NCBI GenBank assembly: GCA_902575835.1
Contig: CACGSX010000001.1
Span: 1-64,000 of the forward strand
Length of the DNA stretch: 64,000 nt
Source: an uncultured Pelagibacteraceae bacterium
GTDB taxonomy: Bacteria > Pseudomonadota > Alphaproteobacteria > Pelagibacterales > Pelagibacteraceae
Direction of reading: 5' to 3'
Shown: in pieces, positions 17,263 to 26,050 of the stretch
Numbering within the stretch: position 1 is the first letter of the stretch
Layout of the letters: each line of letters begins with the position of its first letter
Notes under the pieces: generated by a model
Databases searched by the model: none
Seen by the model: the letters and a program-made list of their open reading frames with translations, nothing else
Told to the model about the DNA's origin: nothing
Program-made: the position numbers and the translations under genes

Positions 17263-19083
17263 TTATTCAACAGTGACAGATTTAGCTAAGTTTCTTGGTT
17301 TATCTATATCGTATCCTTTATCTAGTGCAGAGTAATAAGCTAACTTTTGTAAAGGTATAGTGGTCAAAAAAGGAATGAGTTCATCTGATATATGCTCAAC
17401 TTCTATTTGCTCCCATATATTTTCTGAATAAATCTCATCAGTACTTTTATTTGTTATTAATAAAACTTTTGCACCTCTAGAAATAACTTCTTGCATATTT
17501 GAAATAGTTTTTTTGTAATGTTCATCTCTTGGAGCAATTACCACTACAGGCATACCTTCTTCTATTAGTGCAAGAGGTCCATGCTTCATTTCTCCTGCTG
17601 GATAACCTTCGGCATGAACATAAGCAAGCTCTTTTAGTTTTAAAGCACCTTCAAGTGCAATTGGATATGAATAACCTCTACCCAAAAACATTGATCCTTT
17701 AGAATTAGCAAAATCTTTTCCAAGTGTTTGAATTTTATCTTCAATATTTAGTGTATTTTTTGCTGATTTAGATAAAGATAACAAATCTTTTATCTTCTTT
17801 TGATAATCCTTTTTATTAATTGATTTTTGTTCATAAGAAAGTTTAGTGCACAATAAATAAAGAACTAACATTTGTCCTAAAAAAGCCTTTGTCGATGCAA
17901 CGCCGACTTCTGGGCCACAATGAATAGGTAAAACTAGATCTGCATCTCTTGCAATTGAACTTTCAACAACATTTACTACTGCACAAGTTTTAACATTATT
18001 CTTTTTGCACAAATCTAATGCTGCAAATGTATCTGCAGTTTCTCCTGATTGTGAAACAAACACATAAAGACAATCTTTTTTAAATTTAATTTTTCGGTAT
18101 CTAAACTCAGAAGCTATATCAACACTAACATCTAAACTTGTATTTTGTTCAAACCAATACTTAGCAACAAGACATGAGTGATATGCTGTTCCACATCCAA
18201 TTAGAACCACTGATGAAATTTCACTTATATTCCAAGGAAAATTGTAAATATTTATTTCTTTGTTATGTTTATCGATGTACTCATTAACACAATTTTTTAG
18301 AGTAATTGGCTGCTCGTCTATTTCTTTGGCCATATAATATTTGTAATCTCCTTTTTCATAATTTTGATCATCTTTAGAAAGATTTAAGATTTTTTTGTTT
18401 ACTTTGGTTCCATCAGTATCAAAGAATTCTACTTGATCTTTTTTTAATATGCAAAATTCTCCATCATTTAAATATGAAATTTTATTAGTCATTGACTTTA
18501 ATGCATAAGAATCTGATCCAAGATAATGTTCGTTTGGACCATAACCAACTGCAAGAGGAGAGCCTCTTCTTGCCCCGACTATTAAGTCTGGTTGATCTTT
18601 GAATATTATTCCTAGTGCAAAACTACCATGTAATTTTTTTAAAACTTTTATAATTGTATTTTTAAGGTTATTTTTTTTTAAATAATCAGTTACCAAATGA
18701 ACAATTACTTCTGTATCTGTTTGGGATTTAAACTTATAGCCTTTGTTTTCTAACAACTTTTTTAGAATAGTTGAATTTTCAATTATACCATTGTGAACTA
18801 CAGATACATCTTCTGATGAATGAGGATGTGCATTTATTGAACTGGGTTTACCATGTGTAGCCCATCTAACGTGTCCGATACCAATAGAGCCAGATATTTT
18901 AGTTTGTATAATGTTTTTCTCTAAAGCGTCTACTCTACCCTCACATTTGACTTCATTTATATTTCCATTTGAAAGAGTTGCTATACCTGCAGAGTCATAA
19001 CCTCTATACTCAAGTTTTTTTAATGAACTTATAATTCTGGGAGTAACCTCTTTAGAGCTTGTAATTCCAACTATTCCACACAT
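17263..19083 (-). CDS. glmS: Glutamine-fructose-6-phosphate aminotransferase (isomerizing)
   Basis: Makes glucosamine 6-phosphate for peptidoglycan and lipid A. The N-terminal Ntn-type glutaminase begins MCGIVGI, with the catalytic Cys2 exposed after Met removal, and has LEYRGYDSAG and HVRWATHG. Two SIS sugar-isomerase domains follow (VSQSGETADT, LEGALKLKELAYVHAEGYPAGEMKHGPLALI), ending in the standard KPRNLAKSVTVE. At 606 aa it is full length. The GlmU-like acetyltransferase gene lies seven bases upstream, so the two form an amino-sugar unit. Confidence 0.97.
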   Translation of the reverse strand: MCGIVGITSSKEVTPRIISSLKKLEYRGYDSAGIATLSNGNINEVKCEGRVDALEKNIIQTKISGSIGIGHVRWATHGKPSSINAHPHSSEDVSVVHNGIIENSTILKKLLENKGYKFKSQTDTEVIVHLVTDYLKKNNLKNTIIKVLKKLHGSFALGIIFKDQPDLIVGARRGSPLAVGYGPNEHYLGSDSYALKSMTNKISYLNDGEFCILKKDQVEFFDTDGTKVNKKILNLSKDDQNYEKGDYKYYMAKEIDEQPITLKNCVNEYIDKHNKEINIYNFPWNISEISSVVLIGCGTAYHSCLVAKYWFEQNTSLDVSVDIASEFRYRKIKFKKDCLYVFVSQSGETADTFAALDLCKKNNVKTCAVVNVVESSIARDADLVLPIHCGPEVGVASTKAFLGQMLVLYLLCTKLSYEQKSINKKDYQKKIKDLLSLSKSAKNTLNIEDKIQTLGKDFANSKGSMFLGRGYSYPIALEGALKLKELAYVHAEGYPAGEMKHGPLALIEEGMPVVVIAPRDEHYKKTISNMQEVISRGAKVLLITNKSTDEIYSENIWEQIEVEHISDELIPFLTTIPLQKLAYYSALDKGYDIDKPRNLAKSVTVE

Positions 19084-19089
19084 TGCTTA

Positions 19090-19698
19090 TTATTTCCTTT
19101 TATAATTTTTCTTTTCTTTTTGATTTGATCTGGTTAATGCCAACGACCCTTTGCTTACATTTTTAGTAATTACTGAACCTGCTCCTATAACACTTTTTTC
19201 ATTTAAAGTAACTGGTGCTACTAAAGATGTATTTGAACCTACAAATACTTTATCCTTGATGTTTGTTTTACTTTTTTTTCTTCCATCATAGTTACAAGTT
19301 ATTGTTCCAGCTCCAATATTAACGTCCTTCCCCACTACTGCATCTCCAATATATGATAAATGATTAACTTTAGAATTTTTATTTATTGTGCTTTTTTTTA
19401 CTTCAACAAAATTTCCTATCTTTGATCCGGATTTAATTTTTGTTCCAGGTCTTAAACGAGCATATGGACCAACACTCACGTTACTGTCTATTTTAACACC
19501 CTCAAGATGAGAGAAAGACAGAATTTTAACGTTGTTTCCTATTTGAACTTTATCAGCAAAGACAACATAAGGTTCTATCTCTACATTCTTTCCAATTTTA
19601 GTATCTTTAGAAAAAAAAACTGTCTCAGGCCCCTTCATTTTGACACCTTTTTTTAAAAATTTATCTCTAAGTTTATTTTGTAAATTTTGACTATTCAT
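19090..19698 (-). CDS. glmU: GlmU-like acetyltransferase (left-handed beta-helix domain only)
   Basis: A 202-aa protein that aligns with the C-terminal half of GlmU: a short linker helix ([24 protein letters not shown]), hexapeptide repeats, then [30 protein letters not shown], the acetyl-CoA and glucosamine-1-phosphate site. The N-terminal uridylyltransferase domain of about 230 aa is absent, and the adjacent 69 bases up to gph leave no room for it. It should make GlcNAc-1-phosphate; the UDP transfer must come from another gene. Its position before glmS supports the amino-sugar role. Confidence 0.82.
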   Translation of the reverse strand: MNSQNLQNKLRDKFLKKGVKMKGPETVFFSKDTKIGKNVEIEPYVVFADKVQIGNNVKILSFSHLEGVKIDSNVSVGPYARLRPGTKIKSGSKIGNFVEVKKSTINKNSKVNHLSYIGDAVVGKDVNIGAGTITCNYDGRKKSKTNIKDKVFVGSNTSLVAPVTLNEKSVIGAGSVITKNVSKGSLALTRSNQKEKKNYKRK

Positions 19699-19767
19699 TA
19701 GATAGTTGTATATAACTGGGAATTAAATTAATTAATTCACAATTTATTTCTTATTAATACTTTTTAA

Positions 19768-20448
19768 ATGACACAAAAATTCACAGTTGTTTTTGATTTA
19801 GATGGCACGTTGGTAGACACAGCACCTGATCTAATGCTTGCTCATAACCATGTTATGAAGAAATTTGGATACCCCACAAAATCTCTTGATGAACTTAAAA
19901 ATACTGTTGGTCAAGGAGCTGGGGCAATGATTGGTAGATCTATATGGAGCCAGGCCAAAAAAGAATTAACTTCGATTAATGAGAAAATTAAAAATGAAAT
20001 GACAGATGAATTTATTTCTTATTATGGAAAAAATATTTTAAATGAAAGTACTCTGATGCCTGGTGTAAAAAATTTTTTAAATTGGTGTAAAAAAGAAAAT
20101 ATATCAATGGCTGTATGTACGAATAAAACGGAACATCTTGCAGTAGATCTTCTAAAAAAAATTGGGATATATGATTACTTCGAGTATGTTGCTGGTTATA
20201 ATACTTTTGATTATTGTAAACCTGATCCGAGACATATAACAACAATCATCGAAATTTTAGATGGTAGTAAAAATAAATCAATTATGATTGGTGATAGTGA
20301 GTCGGATGCAAATGCAGCTAAAGCGGCGGATATTCCAATGATTTTATTAGAGGATGGATATACTGAAAAAAATATTGATGAAATTTATCATAATCACTTA
20401 ATAAAAGACTTTGTAGATATTGAAAAAATTGTATCTCAATATCTTTAA
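19768..20448 (+). CDS. gph: Phosphoglycolate phosphatase-like HAD hydrolase
   Basis: A 226-aa haloacid-dehalogenase phosphatase with motif I FDLDGTLVDT (nucleophile D10, acid D12), motif II AVCTNKT, and motif IV MIGDSESDANAAKAA. An alpha-helical cap lies between motifs I and II. PDLMLAHNHV after motif I and the overall length match Gph, which clears 2-phosphoglycolate, but HAD substrate range is often broad. It diverges from glmU across 69 bases that should hold both promoters. Confidence 0.8.
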   Translation: MTQKFTVVFDLDGTLVDTAPDLMLAHNHVMKKFGYPTKSLDELKNTVGQGAGAMIGRSIWSQAKKELTSINEKIKNEMTDEFISYYGKNILNESTLMPGVKNFLNWCKKENISMAVCTNKTEHLAVDLLKKIGIYDYFEYVAGYNTFDYCKPDPRHITTIIEILDGSKNKSIMIGDSESDANAAKAADIPMILLEDGYTEKNIDEIYHNHLIKDFVDIEKIVSQYL

Positions 20449-20501
20449 TATTGATTAATTTATTTTAACTATTAAAACAAAATCACAAATTAGGAGTTAT
20501 T

Positions 20502-22004
20502 TTGTTATTGCATACAATTAAAGTATATCCATCAAAAATAAATCTTCCAAAGAAGAAACAGCTTGCTTGGAAAATAGCAGAGATAGCAAGTGATAATGCT
20601 AAATTAAATAAAAATTCAGTAGAAATGGTTATTAATAGAATTATTGATAACGCTTCTGTTGCTATAGCTTCTTTAAATAGAAGACCTGTAATATCTGCAA
20701 GAGAAATGGCAAAAAAACATGTTAGAAAAAATGGTTCTAATCTTTTTGGCATAAATTCAAAACTTAAATTTGATTGTGAATGGGCTGCGTGGGCAAATGG
20801 AACTGCTGTTAGAGAATTAGATTTTCATGATACATTTCTAGCAGCTGATTACAGTCATCCTGGTGATAATATTCCTGCTCTTTTAGCAGTGGCACAACAA
20901 TTAAAAAAAAATGGAAATGATTTATTAAGAGGAATTATAACTGCTTATGAAGTGCAAGTTAATCTTGTAAAAGCTATTTGTCTTCATAAACACAAGGTTG
21001 ATCATATCGCTCACTTGGGACCAAGTGTTGCTGCTGGTATTGGATCTATGTTAAAATTAAATACAGAAACTATTTATCAAGCTGTTCAACAAGCATTACA
21101 TGTGAGTGTTTCAACAAGACAATCAAGAAAAGGTGAGATTTCAAGTTGGAAGGCATATGCTCCAGCTCATGCAGGAAAATTAGCAATTGAAGCTGTTGAT
21201 AGAACGATGCGAGGTGAAGGTGCTCCAAGTCCTATTTACGAAGGTGAAGATAGTGTGATAGCAAGAATATTAGATGGAAAAAATGCTAAATATTTTATTC
21301 CTTTGCCTAAAAAGAACGAAGAAAAAAAGGCTATTCTTGAAACATATACAAAAGAATATTCTGCAGAATATCAAGCTCAAGCATTAATTGATATTGCAAA
21401 AGCACTTAATAAAAAAATTGATAATTTAAATACAATTAAAAAAATAGATATACATACAAGTCATCATACTCATTATGTAATAGGAACTGGAGCTAATGAT
21501 CCACAAAAAATGGATCCGAATGCTAGTAGAGAAACTTTAGATCACTCAATAATGTATATTTTTGCAGTAGCTTTAGAAGATGCAGATTGGCATCATGTAA
21601 AGTCTTATACTAAAAAGAGAGCTACCAAAAAAAGTACAATTAAAATATGGAGATCAATTAAAACTCATGAGGATAAAAAATGGACAAAGAAATACCATGA
21701 TCCTGATCCAAAAAAGAAATCTTTTGGTGCAAAGGTTATAGTGACATTAAATAATGGGAAAAAAATTATTGAGGAATTAGAAAGAGCAGATGCTCATCCT
21801 TACGGGAAAAGACCTTTTAAAAGAAAAGATTATATAAATAAATTTAAAATTTTAACAGAAAGTATTATTTCTAAAAAAGAAAGTGATAGATTTTTAAAAG
21901 ATGTTCAAAATTTAAAAAAATTAAAAAATAATCAGCTTACAAAACTAAATATTGAAGTAAGTAGAAGATACTTAAAATCGAATAATAAAAAAGGAATATT
22001 CTAG
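20502..22004 (+). CDS. prpD: 2-methylcitrate dehydratase (PrpD / MmgE family)
   Basis: Dehydrates 2-methylcitrate to methylaconitate in the methylcitrate cycle for propionyl-CoA. The 500-aa MmgE/PrpD protein contains [35 protein letters not shown]-like segments and [10 protein letters not shown] use the TTG at 20502, which has TAGGAG five bases upstream; there is no in-frame ATG near the start. The TAG stop shares a base with the prpB GTG. The order prpD-prpB-prpC is uncommon but functionally complete for the cycle-specific steps. Confidence 0.9.
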   Translation: MLLHTIKVYPSKINLPKKKQLAWKIAEIASDNAKLNKNSVEMVINRIIDNASVAIASLNRRPVISAREMAKKHVRKNGSNLFGINSKLKFDCEWAAWANGTAVRELDFHDTFLAADYSHPGDNIPALLAVAQQLKKNGNDLLRGIITAYEVQVNLVKAICLHKHKVDHIAHLGPSVAAGIGSMLKLNTETIYQAVQQALHVSVSTRQSRKGEISSWKAYAPAHAGKLAIEAVDRTMRGEGAPSPIYEGEDSVIARILDGKNAKYFIPLPKKNEEKKAILETYTKEYSAEYQAQALIDIAKALNKKIDNLNTIKKIDIHTSHHTHYVIGTGANDPQKMDPNASRETLDHSIMYIFAVALEDADWHHVKSYTKKRATKKSTIKIWRSIKTHEDKKWTKKYHDPDPKKKSFGAKVIVTLNNGKKIIEELERADAHPYGKRPFKRKDYINKFKILTESIISKKESDRFLKDVQNLKKLKNNQLTKLNIEVSRRYLKSNNKKGIF

Positions 22005-22900
22005 TGCACTTTGTTGAAAAAAAACCTGAAGAGAAAAGAATTGATTTAGATAATAAACTAAAATCAAATAAAATTTTAAGAATACCTGGTGCATATAATC
22101 CATTAACAGCAAAAGTTATTGAAGAAATTGGATATGATGGTGTTTATGTTTCTGGAGGTGTTATGTCTAATGATTTGGGTTATCCAGATATAGGATTAAC
22201 AACTCTTAATGATGTCAGTAACAGATCAAAGCAAATTGCACGTGTTACAAATCTTCCAACAATTGTTGATGTTGATACAGGTTTTAAATCTTGTAAAGAA
22301 ACTGTTCAAACATTTGAAAATATTGGTATTTCAGCAATTCATTTAGAAGATCAGATAGAACAGAAAAGATGTGGTCATCTAGACAATAAAGAATTGATAT
22401 CAAAAGAGGATATGACAAAAAAAATCAAAGAATGTGTAGAAGCAAGATCAGACAAACAATTTAAAATCATTGCACGTTCTGATGCTAAAAGTGTGGAAGG
22501 AATTGATAAGATGATTGATCGTTGCAAATCTTATATTGACGCCGGCGCAGAGATTGTTTTTCCAGAAGCATTAAAAGATGAAGCTGAGTTTGAAAAGGTT
22601 AGAAAATCCCTGGATTGTTATCTTTTAGCAAATATGACCGAGTTTGGTAAATCGAAGCTACTAGATTTTAAACAATTAGAAGAGCTCGGTTACAATATTG
22701 TAATTTATCCAGTTACTACACAAAGACTGGCGATGAAAAGTGTTGAGGATGGTCTACGTGCCATTTTTGCGGATGGACATCAAAATAATATTATAGATAA
22801 GATGCAAACTAGAAAAAGATTATATGATCTAGTTGAGTACGAAAAATACAACTCTTTAGACGAAAAGATATATAATTTTAGCACAGAGGGACACGAATAA
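22004..22900 (+). CDS. prpB: 2-methylisocitrate lyase
   Basis: Cleaves 2-methylisocitrate to pyruvate and succinate. It is an isocitrate lyase/PEP mutase-superfamily enzyme with the active-site loop KRCGH at residues 121-125 (catalytic C123), the Mg-binding VDVDTGF and HLEDQ segments, and YPVTTQRLAMKS near the end. Start codon is GTG, overlapping the prpD stop by one base; its stop shares a base with the prpC ATG. 298 aa is a normal size. Related carboxyphosphonoenolpyruvate mutases are a weaker alternative given the neighbours. Confidence 0.92.
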   Translation: MHFVEKKPEEKRIDLDNKLKSNKILRIPGAYNPLTAKVIEEIGYDGVYVSGGVMSNDLGYPDIGLTTLNDVSNRSKQIARVTNLPTIVDVDTGFKSCKETVQTFENIGISAIHLEDQIEQKRCGHLDNKELISKEDMTKKIKECVEARSDKQFKIIARSDAKSVEGIDKMIDRCKSYIDAGAEIVFPEALKDEAEFEKVRKSLDCYLLANMTEFGKSKLLDFKQLEELGYNIVIYPVTTQRLAMKSVEDGLRAIFADGHQNNIIDKMQTRKRLYDLVEYEKYNSLDEKIYNFSTEGHE

Positions 22901-24024
22901 TGAGTGAAGAAGTAAAAAAAGGTTTATTAGGAATTGTTGTTGATGAAACAGAAGTTTCTAAAGTTATGCCTGAGATTAACTCATTAACCTATAGGGGTTA
23001 TGCCGTTCAAGATCTGTGTGAATTTTGTAGATTTGAAGAAGCTGCATATCTTATTTTAAAAGGTGATTTACCAAATAGTATTGAGCTAAGACAATTTGAA
23101 AAAATTGAGAGAGGACATAGAGATTTATCAAAAAATCTTTACGAAATAATCAAACACATGCCAAAAAAGTCTCATCCCATGGATGTTGCTAGAACAGCAG
23201 TTAGTGTAATGGGATTAGAAGATAAAGAAACTACAGATAATTCTCAGGAAGCAAATACAAGAAAAGCTCTAAGAATTTTAGCCAAAACTCCAACTGCTTT
23301 AGCAGCGTTTTATAGAATTCGAAAAGGTAAAAAGATTATTAAACCAAAAAAAGAATTAACTTTTGCAGAAAACTTTTTCTACATGTGTTTTGGAAAAGTA
23401 CCTCAAAAAGAAATTGTAAAAGCTTTTGATGTATCTTTAATTTTATACGCAGAGCACAGTTTTAATGTTTCAACTTTTACAGCTAGAACTATAACAAGTA
23501 GTTTATCTGACATTCATGGTGCTATAACAGGTGCTATAGCTAGTCTAAAAGGACCATTACATGGTGGAGCAAATGAAGAGGTCATGCATATGATGAATAA
23601 AATTAAAAAACCTGAGAATGCTTTAAAATGGATCAATAATGCATTAAAAAAAAAAGAGGTTGTGATGGGTTTTGGGCACAGGGTTTATAAGAGTGGAGAC
23701 TCTAGAGTTCCAACAATGAAAGAGTATTTCAAAAAAGTTGCTAAAATTAAAAAAGATAAAAAGTTTTTAAAGATTTACGATATTGTTGAAAGAGTAATGA
23801 TTAGTAAAAAGAATATTCATCCAAACGTAGATTACCCTACAGGACCTACTTATCATCTAATGGGTTTTGATACAGATTTTTTTACACCAATATTTGTAAT
23901 TTCAAGAATTACTGGATGGTCGGCTCATATAATGGAACAACATTCATCTAATAAACTAATTAGACCATTAGCCAAATACAAAGGAAGTAAATACAGAAAA
24001 GTAATGCTTTTGAACCAAAGATAG
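22900..24024 (+). CDS. prpC: 2-methylcitrate synthase
   Basis: Condenses propionyl-CoA with oxaloacetate. A 374-aa citrate-synthase-family protein beginning KKGLLGIVVDETEVSKV and containing the catalytic-histidine segments LHGGANEEVM and GFGHRVYKSGDSR. The short length and operon with prpD and prpB favour methylcitrate synthase over the main citrate synthase, though many of these enzymes accept both acyl-CoAs. No PrpE propionyl-CoA synthetase or PrpR regulator lies next to it. Confidence 0.9.
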   Translation: MSEEVKKGLLGIVVDETEVSKVMPEINSLTYRGYAVQDLCEFCRFEEAAYLILKGDLPNSIELRQFEKIERGHRDLSKNLYEIIKHMPKKSHPMDVARTAVSVMGLEDKETTDNSQEANTRKALRILAKTPTALAAFYRIRKGKKIIKPKKELTFAENFFYMCFGKVPQKEIVKAFDVSLILYAEHSFNVSTFTARTITSSLSDIHGAITGAIASLKGPLHGGANEEVMHMMNKIKKPENALKWINNALKKKEVVMGFGHRVYKSGDSRVPTMKEYFKKVAKIKKDKKFLKIYDIVERVMISKKNIHPNVDYPTGPTYHLMGFDTDFFTPIFVISRITGWSAHIMEQHSSNKLIRPLAKYKGSKYRKVMLLNQR

Positions 24025-24072
24025 GTCTAATTTACTCATTTAAAAATATTTAATCATTGCCATATATAATGT

Positions 24073-24735
24073 ATGGAAAATTTAAATAGACATCATAAAC
24101 CCCAAAACTTGAGTGATAAAATTGCTTTTGGATTCACAAAATTTTTAAGATTCTTGGCTGATACTTTTTTTAAAAAAAAATATGGGCATAGAGCAGTTGT
24201 TTTAGAAACTGTAGCAGCTGTTCCTGGTATGGTAGCTGGAATGTTACTTCACCTAAAATCTTTAAGAAAAATGCAAGATGATAAAGGTTGGATAAAAATT
24301 CTATTAGATGAAGCTGCAAATGAAAGAATGCATTTAATGACTTTTATTAAAATTGCAAAACCTACGTTTATAGAAAGATTAATTATAATGGTTGCACAAT
24401 TTATATTTATTTTGATGTATCTATTTATATATTTGATTTCACAAAAGACTGCTCATAGAATTGTTGGGTATTTTGAAGAAGAAGCCGTCATAAGCTACAC
24501 TGAGTACCTAAATGAAATAGAAGAGGGTAAAATTGAAAATATTAAGGCTCCAGAGATAGCAATAAATTACTGGAACCTTCCGTTAAATTCTAGACTAAAA
24601 GATGTAGTAAAAGTGATAAGAGACGATGAAGCTGGGCATAGAGATGTGAATCATAGTTTTGCTGACATTTTAAATACAAAGAAGAACAAAGTTTCTAATG
24701 AAGAAGCAAATTATGAAGATAAAGAAAAAATTTAA
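24073..24735 (+). CDS. aox: Alternative oxidase (cyanide-insensitive ubiquinol oxidase)
   Basis: A membrane-associated diiron terminal oxidase that passes electrons from ubiquinol to oxygen without proton pumping. All six iron ligands of the family occur with the correct spacing: E45, E84 and H87 (in NERMH), E135 (in FEEEAV), E186 and H189 (in DDEAGH). Two hydrophobic stretches (PGMVAGMLLHL; a long run near residues 102-123) fit the monotopic membrane anchor. 220 aa is compact but complete. It follows prpC by 48 bases on the same strand and may share its transcript. Confidence 0.93.
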   Translation: MENLNRHHKPQNLSDKIAFGFTKFLRFLADTFFKKKYGHRAVVLETVAAVPGMVAGMLLHLKSLRKMQDDKGWIKILLDEAANERMHLMTFIKIAKPTFIERLIIMVAQFIFILMYLFIYLISQKTAHRIVGYFEEEAVISYTEYLNEIEEGKIENIKAPEIAINYWNLPLNSRLKDVVKVIRDDEAGHRDVNHSFADILNTKKNKVSNEEANYEDKEKI

Positions 24736-24781
24736 TTATTTAAATTTAATTAGTTAATCATCTTTACTTATAAAATATATT

Positions 24782-25030
24782 CTATTTAGATTGTTTTTGT
24801 TTATACAAAGAAATGCCTTTTTCAATTTTGTTTTTGTAAGACATTTTAAAGCTCTCTAATTGCCAACCTGAAAGTCTGTTTTCGATTTCTTTTAGATTGT
24901 TATTTTTCCAATCATCTGTTGTTTCAGGATCTTTCCAAATTTTCTTTTCTTCATCAGATCTACCACATCCATAGCATAGGCCTGATACTGGATCAGTTTT
25001 ACAAATACTTATACAGGGACTTACTATCAC
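24782..25030 (-). CDS. DUF1289 family cysteine-rich small protein
   Basis: An 82-aa protein with the DUF1289 pattern SPCISICKTDPVSGLCYGCG, four cysteines that could bind zinc or iron, followed by a charged helical tail. The function of the family is unknown. It begins six bases after the nrdB stop, so it is probably carried on the nrdAB transcript. Confidence 0.8.
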   Translation of the reverse strand: MIVSPCISICKTDPVSGLCYGCGRSDEEKKIWKDPETTDDWKNNNLKEIENRLSGWQLESFKMSYKNKIEKGISLYKQKQSK

Positions 25031-25036
25031 TTAATC

Positions 25037-26050
25037 CTAGGAGAAAGCGTCTATCCAGTTACCTTGTGTGGATGCTTTTGAATATTCAGTGGCTCTACCT
25101 TCAAAGAAGTTCATATGCTCAACTGCATTTAACATCGTGTCTAACCATGTTAATGGATTTTTCTGGACATCATATATTGGCTCAAGACCTAACTGAGTTA
25201 ATCTTCTGTTTCCAATGAACCTTATATAATCTTTAACTTCTTGAGCTGTTAAACCCTGCATTGGACCCATTTCGAAAGCTAGATCAATAAATGCATCCTC
25301 ATGTTCAATTATAGTTCTGCAAGCTTCATAAAGTTCTTTTTTAAGTTTCGGAGTCCAAATTTCAGGGTTCTCTTTAATGAACTCTTTAAAAATTCTAATC
25401 ATAGAATTACAATGAAGAGTTTCATCTCTTACTGACCAAGTAACTATCTGACCCATTCCTTTAAGTTTGTTATGTCTTGGAAAGTTTAATAAAATTGCAA
25501 AGCTTGCAAACAATTGAAGACCTTCTGTGAAGGCGCTAAATACTGCAACAGTTTTTGCGATATCTTCTTTTGAATTTACATTGAAGTTTTGCATGTAATC
25601 ATATTTATCTTTCATCTCTTTGTATTTCATGAATGCAGAATATTCAGATTCTGGCATTCCAATTGTATCTAATAGATGTGAATAAGCTGCTACATGGACT
25701 GTCTCCATAGAGGCAAATGCTGTCATCATCATTAAAACTTCTGTAGGTTTAAATACAGTTGTGTAATGTCTTAAGTAACAGTTATTAACTTCAACATCTG
25801 CTTGAGTAAAAAATCTAAAAATTTGAGTTAGTAAGTTTTTTTCAGACTCAGAAAGATTTTTTTGCCAATCTCTAACATCGTCACCGAGTGGAACTTCCTC
25901 TGGTAACCAATGAATTCTTTGTTGAGTTAACCAAGCATCATAACACCATGGGTATCTGAATGGTTTATAGACTGGGTTCTCAACTAATAAACCCATTTTT
26001 TTTGGTTCTACAATTTTTTGTTTTGCATCTTTTAGACTTTCTACTGACAT
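25037..26050 (-). CDS. nrdB: Ribonucleoside-diphosphate reductase beta subunit (class Ia)
   Basis: Provides the tyrosyl radical for NrdA. Numbering from the ATG at 26050, the diiron ligands D85, E116, H119, E176, E210 and H213 and the radical tyrosine Y123 (within METVHVAAY) match the E. coli spacing. I prefer this ATG over the GTG at 26059 because AGGAG sits eight bases upstream of it, inside the end of nrdA; the genes overlap by ten bases. The resulting protein is 337 aa. No ATP-cone domain is visible. Confidence 0.95.
   Translation of the reverse strand: MSVESLKDAKQKIVEPKKMGLLVENPVYKPFRYPWCYDAWLTQQRIHWLPEEVPLGDDVRDWQKNLSESEKNLLTQIFRFFTQADVEVNNCYLRHYTTVFKPTEVLMMMTAFASMETVHVAAYSHLLDTIGMPESEYSAFMKYKEMKDKYDYMQNFNVNSKEDIAKTVAVFSAFTEGLQLFASFAILLNFPRHNKLKGMGQIVTWSVRDETLHCNSMIRIFKEFIKENPEIWTPKLKKELYEACRTIIEHEDAFIDLAFEMGPMQGLTAQEVKDYIRFIGNRRLTQLGLEPIYDVQKNPLTWLDTMLNAVEHMNFFEGRATEYSKASTQGNWIDAFS

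Noticed and set aside
24919-25218. 99-aa plus-strand ORF inside nrdB and the DUF1289 gene
   Set aside because: It is antisense to two well-supported genes, has no recognisable motif or ribosome-binding site and reads as a shadow of NrdB codon use.
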